Below, piece by piece: positions 46,103 to 52,634 of a stretch of DNA of 52,634 nucleotides. The notes beneath the pieces are model-generated. The model did no database searches. It was not told where the DNA came from and saw only the letters and a list, made by a program, of their open reading frames with translations. The translations under genes and the position numbers were made by a program. Source of the stretch: Staphylococcus marylandisciuri (GTDB taxonomy: Bacteria > Bacillota > Bacilli > Staphylococcales > Staphylococcaceae); the NCBI RefSeq assembly GCF_025519785.1, contig NZ_JAOPKZ010000019.1, positions 1-52,634 of the forward strand. The letters run 5' to 3'. The stretch's first letter is position 1; the number at the start of each line of letters is the position of its first letter.

Positions 46103-46906
46103 CTATTTCAATGCTTCTAACTCTTCCATTTTGTACTCTAAAGGCTGCTCTACCCCTTCAATTTTGACCTGCATAGTAATGTCAAGAATATTGAGACCAA
46201 TAACCTCACCATGACCTTCAGGCGTTGCAACAGCGTCGCCTACATCAGGTAGCTGAGCACGTGCTTCTTCATAGTGCTCATTCTCATATTTAAGACAGCA
46301 CATTAACCGTCCACAAGCACCAGAAATCTTGGTAGGGTTTAACGATAAATTCTGTTCTTTGGCCATCTTAATTGAAACTGGCTCGAAATCTCCTAAAAAT
46401 GTTGAGCAACATAAAGATCTCCCACACGGACCGATGCCGCCCAACAATTTAGCTTCGTCACGAACACCAATTTGACGTAATTCAATACGCGTTTTCAGCT
46501 TTTGAGCTAATATTCTAACCAGCTTTCTAAAATCTACTCGATCCTCAGAAGTAAAATTAAAGATCACCTTCGATTTATCGAGTATGTATTCACAGTTGAC
46601 CAATCGCATATCTAAATCTAACTGAGAAATCACTGCTTTACAAATATCGAAAGCTCGTGCGGCATCAAGTTCATTTTGTCGATACTGAGCCATATCTTCC
46701 TCAGTAGCCACACGAACGATCTTCTTTAAAGGCAAAGTCACATCTTCATCCGCTACATCGAGTGGCTCATGTTTAATGTAACCTACTTCAATACCTCGTT
46801 GAGACTCTACGACAACATACTGACCTTCCTCTAGATCAAAGTGTTGTGGAGAATAGTATTCTAGATTTCCAGCTTTTTTAAAATACACACCTACCACATT
46901 TTGCAT
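46103..46906 (-). CDS. ricT: RicT/YaaT (PSP1 domain), RNase Y specificity factor
   Basis: A 267-residue PSP1-domain protein rich in cysteines: GGIGPCGRSLCCSTF and ISGACGRLMCCLKYE. With RicA and RicF it forms the Fe-S Y-complex that directs RNase Y in Bacillus. The cysteine clusters fit Fe-S binding. It lies 3 nt after holB. Confidence 0.95.
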   Translation of the reverse strand: MQNVVGVYFKKAGNLEYYSPQHFDLEEGQYVVVESQRGIEVGYIKHEPLDVADEDVTLPLKKIVRVATEEDMAQYRQNELDAARAFDICKAVISQLDLDMRLVNCEYILDKSKVIFNFTSEDRVDFRKLVRILAQKLKTRIELRQIGVRDEAKLLGGIGPCGRSLCCSTFLGDFEPVSIKMAKEQNLSLNPTKISGACGRLMCCLKYENEHYEEARAQLPDVGDAVATPEGHGEVIGLNILDITMQVKIEGVEQPLEYKMEELEALK

Positions 46907-46908
46907 CC

Positions 46909-47835
46909 TTACTTCACCCCATTTATGACGATTTGTTCAAATACGAGTGTTGGGTTCACATTTTGATTCAATTTTTTATGTGCTTCAGTGATTTGATCAT
47001 ACATTAAAATGATTTGCGTAGTGTCCAATTTCTGAGCATACTGCGCCATATAACTAGTTAAATCTGAATAAACAAGGCGTTGATCTAAACCCACCTTGAC
47101 GTGCATAATATCTTCAAAAAAGCCATTCACAGCAGCTAGAGTTAGCAGCTGTAAACGTCTGTTTTTCGCATGTTTCAATAAGTCTACTATTGTGATTAAT
47201 GCCATAGAATAGTCATTAATCATTAAGTGACACCATCTTAAGATAAGTTTACGTAAAGCTAATAAATCTGCTTCTTCATTAAGTGCTAAAGCAGTCTCTA
47301 CTTGCGTCGTATAAGTGCTTAACATTTCAGCTACACCTCGGGATAGCTCGTTCTCTTCCAAACGACGAATAAACTGCTCTTTGTCAATTGGTTTAAAGTA
47401 TATATGTTGACACCGAGAGTGAATAGTATCAAGAATTTGTTCTGGTTTCGTAGTAAGCAAGATAGCTATAGTATTGGCTGGCGGCTCTTCTAAGAACTTT
47501 AATATACTATTTTCACCTTGAACCGTAAGTTTTTCAAAGGATTCGATGATATACACTTTATGTTGACTTTCGATAGGCAATTGGTTCATATGACGTACTA
47601 GTTGCTCGATTTGTTCTTTCTTTATAGTATTTTCCTCTGTAGATATATATAGAAAATCTGGATGATTATGTTGCTCTACTTTCGAGTGACATTGTTCATT
47701 GTCAGCGCAAAGAATACGCTTACTAAACTTTATAGCGGTTTCTTTCATTGACTCGCCATCATCACCTTCAAATAAGTAGGCATGCGAGAGGCGATTCGAT
47801 TGATAGGCTGCCGTCAACATCTTTAATTCATCCAT
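46909..47835 (-). CDS. holB: DNA polymerase III delta' subunit
   Basis: Clamp-loader subunit of 308 residues: AYLFEGDDGESMKETA (degenerate P-loop), HPDFLYIS, IKKEQIEQLVRHMNQLP, YIIESFEKLTVQGENSILKFLEEPP. The sensor-like HSRCQHIYFKP also follows. The in-frame GTG just before ATG 47835 is rejected on GGAGC spacing. It follows tmk and darA. Confidence 0.96.
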   Translation of the reverse strand: MDELKMLTAAYQSNRLSHAYLFEGDDGESMKETAIKFSKRILCADNEQCHSKVEQHNHPDFLYISTEENTIKKEQIEQLVRHMNQLPIESQHKVYIIESFEKLTVQGENSILKFLEEPPANTIAILLTTKPEQILDTIHSRCQHIYFKPIDKEQFIRRLEENELSRGVAEMLSTYTTQVETALALNEEADLLALRKLILRWCHLMINDYSMALITIVDLLKHAKNRRLQLLTLAAVNGFFEDIMHVKVGLDQRLVYSDLTSYMAQYAQKLDTTQIILMYDQITEAHKKLNQNVNPTLVFEQIVINGVK

Positions 47836-47919
47836 CACTATAGCTCCTTTATGTAAAAAGGTTGCGATATATGCACCACGCTAAAAAATATATCGTATGA
47901 AACGATGATGTCTTAACAC

Positions 47920-48081
47920 GAGGCTGGGACATAATGTAATGTCTCAGCCTCTTTTAGCATCTTGGCAGTAGATGACTGATTTGAAAATACGCTTGTATCA
48001 AGCTTTTTTCAATTCTAGTCATCTTTGCCGGGGCGGGACTACGAAATCTTTTTATTCAAATTAGATTTCTGTCCCGCTCCC
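47920..48081 (-). repeat. three-hairpin repeat, copy 5
   Basis: Complete element starting 11 nt after the darA stop on the minus strand, so stem 1 (GGGAGCGGGAC) can end darA transcripts before holB. Nearly identical to copy 4. Confidence 0.9.
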
Positions 48082-48092
48082 AAACGTTAATA

Positions 48093-48446
<354 letters not shown>

Positions 48447-48451
48447 TTATA

Positions 48452-50408
<1,957 letters not shown>

Positions 50409-50473
50409 TCATCCTCACACTCTCAATATACTTTTCTCTTATTATAGCACTTTCTTTCACTACTAAAATTAAC

Positions 50474-50523
50474 AAAAATGAGAGCAAAACAGAAATAACT
50501 TTGATTTCTCAGTTTCGCTCTCA
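50474..50523 (-). terminator. terminator between the PTS-IIC-like gene and the decarboxylase
   Basis: The minus strand has GAGAGCGAAACTGAGAAAT, CAAAGTT, ATTTCTGTTTTGCTCTC, then ATTTTTG. It isolates the permease gene at 50627 from the core cluster. Confidence 0.8.
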
Positions 50524-50626
50524 CTAATGTTGATATTTGGATAACTATCTTTTGACAAGATTTGAAAATGTATCCCCTTTATATTAAGGAGATTATCCTA
50601 TATTGAGTCATTGTCCTGTATAGCGC

Positions 50627-51670
50627 TTAATTACTTGAAGATTTACTTTTACCTTTAAATAGTGATTTAAAATCAATATTTATCAAGTTAAAGTGTTTAA
50701 TAATGATACTAAAGACAAAACCCCAAACAAAGCTGTTAATAGCTACGGCAACTATCGTTATGACTGACTCCATTGGACTATTAAAGCCAAATAGCACGAT
50801 AGGTCCGGCCACTGGGGTAGCTACGCCTTTTGCATCAATGATTAAACCACTAAACGTTACAATACAACCATTAACAATACCTACTAGCGCGTTAACACTA
50901 TATAACTGTAGCGGGTATTTAACAATTTGATCAATTTGCGTAAGAGGCTCTATACCTACTGATATACTCTTCGGCCAATCGCCTATACCTAAACGTTTGA
51001 ATAAGACACCATTTACAAATGATGCTCCCATACAAGTAAGCGCTCCGATAGCCATAGGGTTGCCTGTAATACCTAGGAAGCTTGCAACTACCATCGAACT
51101 GAGTGGTGTCATTCCGGTAACAGGCATCAAAATACCTAGAATAGCTGCTAGTAGATAAGGGTTGCTATCGCCGACAGTTGAAATCGCATTACTAATACCT
51201 TGTAGCATCATCGTTATACCCGGGTTGATTAAAGTAGCAATGCCATATGTAATAGCTGGAGCCACTAAGATAACTACGATTAAATTTAGTCCCTCTGGTA
51301 CCTTCTTATCAATAAATTTAAGTAAGAATGAAATAAGATACGCACCAATAAAAGCAGGTAGTAAGCTAAAATCGTATAAAACTAATCCTATAATGACTGC
51401 ATAAACAGGAGATACTTTCATCTTTAAACATGTGAGCACACCGACTGCAACACCACCGAGACTACCAAGAGTCTCTCCTATGTGTTGCATCAGACTTATA
51501 TTAAATATACCGCCAATCACGTAGCTTAAAAAGGCTTGAGGTAAAAAGGTGGCACAAGCTGCACCAGATAATGCCTCAAGTCCCGACTTTCCGTATGGAG
51601 CAAATTTTAGGAATAAAATCATTGCTACGAGTAGCAATAGCAATGTACCTCCGCCTATTAACATTTGCAT
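50627..51670 (-). CDS. PTS EIIC-like integral membrane transporter (PTS_EIIC_2 type)
   Basis: A 347-residue protein with about ten membrane helices and a basic C-terminal tail (FKGKSKSSSN). Glycine-rich segments such as GGTLLLLL, LGSLGGVAVG and MPVTGMTPLSSMVVAS, with FGFNSPMESV, match the small single-subunit EIIC family found in Firmicutes. No EIIA or EIIB is nearby and the substrate is unknown. Start ATG 8 nt after AAGGGAG. It stands alone between an rRNA operon and the decarboxylase. Confidence 0.75.
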   Translation of the reverse strand: MQMLIGGGTLLLLLVAMILFLKFAPYGKSGLEALSGAACATFLPQAFLSYVIGGIFNISLMQHIGETLGSLGGVAVGVLTCLKMKVSPVYAVIIGLVLYDFSLLPAFIGAYLISFLLKFIDKKVPEGLNLIVVILVAPAITYGIATLINPGITMMLQGISNAISTVGDSNPYLLAAILGILMPVTGMTPLSSMVVASFLGITGNPMAIGALTCMGASFVNGVLFKRLGIGDWPKSISVGIEPLTQIDQIVKYPLQLYSVNALVGIVNGCIVTFSGLIIDAKGVATPVAGPIVLFGFNSPMESVITIVAVAINSFVWGFVFSIIIKHFNLINIDFKSLFKGKSKSSSN

Positions 51671-52194
51671 CCAAAAAACTCCCTTCTATTACCTATAATT
51701 ATAAAATATACTTTCACCCTACATTTAATAACCGAAGTATCGTGCAATAAACGTAAAAATAATAATATTATTAGACTTTTTTACACTTTTATAACTTTTA
51801 AAAATGATTTCCAATTTTGTGATAATCGTTTTGAGTTAATTTAGAAGGTTCTTTTAACAGGATATTATTTTATCTCACTTTTATCTTCTTTGTGTTTGAA
51901 CATGATATTTATTAATGGATGTTTTTATTCAAATCATACAGATGCTTGGCTTAATCAATTAACAATATTTCACTTTTTCAGCGACCGGAAGATCTTTTCA
52001 TCATCGTCTGTTCGCAGTTCCAAATTTTTAACATTTTAAACTTTACGTTTAAATTATGGTTAACTGAAGTATTTGCTCCTCTCATTAAGTAAATAGCACT
52101 AAGACGATCTCTTTGTATAAAAACCGTCTTAGCGCTTATTATGCCAATTCTTCATATGGCATGACTTAGATTTACTAGGGGGATAGTTCTAACC
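51671..52194. other. spacer upstream of the PTS-IIC-like gene
   Basis: Gene-free and AT-rich. A TATAAT on the minus strand near 51700 may be the permease -10. An inverted repeat GCACTAAGACG/CGTCTTAGCGC (about 52097-52138) is a stable hairpin with no clear T-tract. Nothing else recognised. Confidence 0.4.
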
Positions 52195-52260
52195 GCCCCA
52201 ACTTGCATGGCTTGCGGAAACTGTTTACTCAGTTTCTCTGTGTTGGGGCCCCTCCCCAAC
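52195..52260. repeat. STAR-type repeat with nested palindromes
   Basis: TGTGTTGGGGCCCC (52238-52251) matches the staphylococcal STAR consensus as I remember it. GCCCCAAC (52195-52202) can pair with GTTGGGGC (52242-52249). The latter can instead pair with CCCCAAC (52254-52260), giving alternative hairpins. Confidence 0.6.
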
Positions 52261-52351
52261 TTACTTACCCCGAGTAAGCTCGTTTCGTCTTTCGCTTGTC
52301 TCATCGATCCTAGGCATGTTGACCTCGATGAAGCTAATTTTCAGAAGTTAA

Positions 52352-52514
52352 GGGAGCGGGACAGAAATCTAATTTGAATAAAGAGATTTCGTAGTCCCGC
52401 CCCGGCAAGGATGACTAGAATTGAAAAAAGCTTGATACAAGCGCATTTTCAAATCAGTCATCTACTGCCAAGATACTGAAAGAGACTGAGACATTACATT
52501 ATGTCCTAGCCTCC
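52352..52514 (+). repeat. three-hairpin repeat, copy 6
   Basis: Complete element in plus orientation, with stem 3 altered (GAGACTGAGACAT/ATGTCCTAGCCTC). It ends about 20 nt before the terminator of the second rRNA operon. Confidence 0.9.
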
Positions 52515-52534
52515 CTTTCGGGCTTAACTGCTAT

Positions 52535-52557
52535 AAAAAAAGAGCCCTTTCGGGCTC
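52535..52557 (-). terminator. terminator of the second rRNA operon
   Basis: Minus strand GAGCCC-GAAA-GGGCTC followed by TTTTTTT, directly after the 5S 3' end. Confidence 0.9.
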
Positions 52558-52560
52558 AAT

Positions 52561-52634
52561 TGCCTGGCAACGTCCTACTCTTGCGGAACGTAAGTCCGAC
52601 TACCATCGGCGCTAAGGAGCTTAACTTCTGTGTT
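52561..52634 (-). rRNA. rrf: 5S rRNA, 3' part of a second rRNA operon
   Basis: Same sequence as the 3' 74 nt of the 5S gene at 1058-1173, running off the right edge. It faces the same way as the rest of the window and is followed by its own terminator, so a second rRNA operon ends here. Confidence 0.96.

Overview
ORGANISM. The window is chromosomal DNA of a low-GC Firmicute, almost certainly a Staphylococcus other than S. aureus. From remembered protein and synteny comparison, the order tmk-darA-holB-ricT-yabA-trmN6-yazA-rsmI-metS-tatD-rnmV-ksgA-veg-ispE-purR-yabJ-spoVG-glmU-prs-rplY-pth-mfd-mazG-rqcP-divIC-yabR-tilS-hpt-ftsH-hslO-cysK-folP-folB-folK-lysS-rRNA is the conserved staphylococcal core block. 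Most proteins are close but clearly non-identical to the S. aureus versions. The species cannot be fixed from this window. LAYOUT. Nearly everything is on the minus strand, so transcription runs from high to low coordinates. 1-1173: an rRNA/tRNA operon in the unusual order 5S, eight tRNAs (Val, Thr, Lys, Gly, Leu, Arg, Pro, Ala), then 16S running off the left edge. 1913-32336: lysS, the folate cluster, cysK, hslO, ftsH, the hpt-tilS-yabR-divIC-rqcP-mazG-flippase-mfd-pth chain, a complete dltXABCD operon, rplY-prs-glmU, spoVG-ridA-purR and ispE. 38490-51670: veg, ksgA, rnmV, tatD, metS, the rsmI/trmN6/yabA/ricT/holB cluster, darA, tmk, an Orn/Lys/Arg-type decarboxylase and a PTS-IIC-like permease. 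52561-52634: the 3' end of the 5S of a second rRNA operon. ACCESSORY REGIONS. (1) dltXABCD (21074-25331) lies between rplY and pth, which are direct neighbours in S. aureus. (2) About 5.4 kb (roughly 32.85-38.25 kb) separates ispE from veg. It is very AT-rich and looks like a decayed bacteriocin-type locus. It holds a SpoIIM/DUF95 membrane protein, a tight cluster of two damaged mini-peptide genes around a 63-residue two-helix immunity-like protein, a frameshifted MFS pseudogene, an intact ABC ATPase/permease pair and a truncated group II intron with a nonsense mutation in its maturase. A 24-codon hydrophobic peptide with a strong ribosome binding site sits at its left edge. REPEATS. A dispersed intergenic element of about 160 bp made of three hairpins occurs six times. 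Its first hairpin alone occurs twice more, usually just after stop codons. A second palindromic repeat (AATAGGACTGG stem) occurs twice plus one half copy. One STAR-type sequence lies at the right end. HOW THE GENES WORK TOGETHER. The core genes serve translation and its quality control (lysS, metS, rplY, pth, rqcP, ksgA, rsmI, tilS), folate, cysteine, nucleotide and cell-wall precursor synthesis, replication and repair (tmk, holB, yabA, mfd) and stress proteostasis (ftsH, hslO). The dlt operon D-alanylates teichoic acids, a known defence against cationic peptides.
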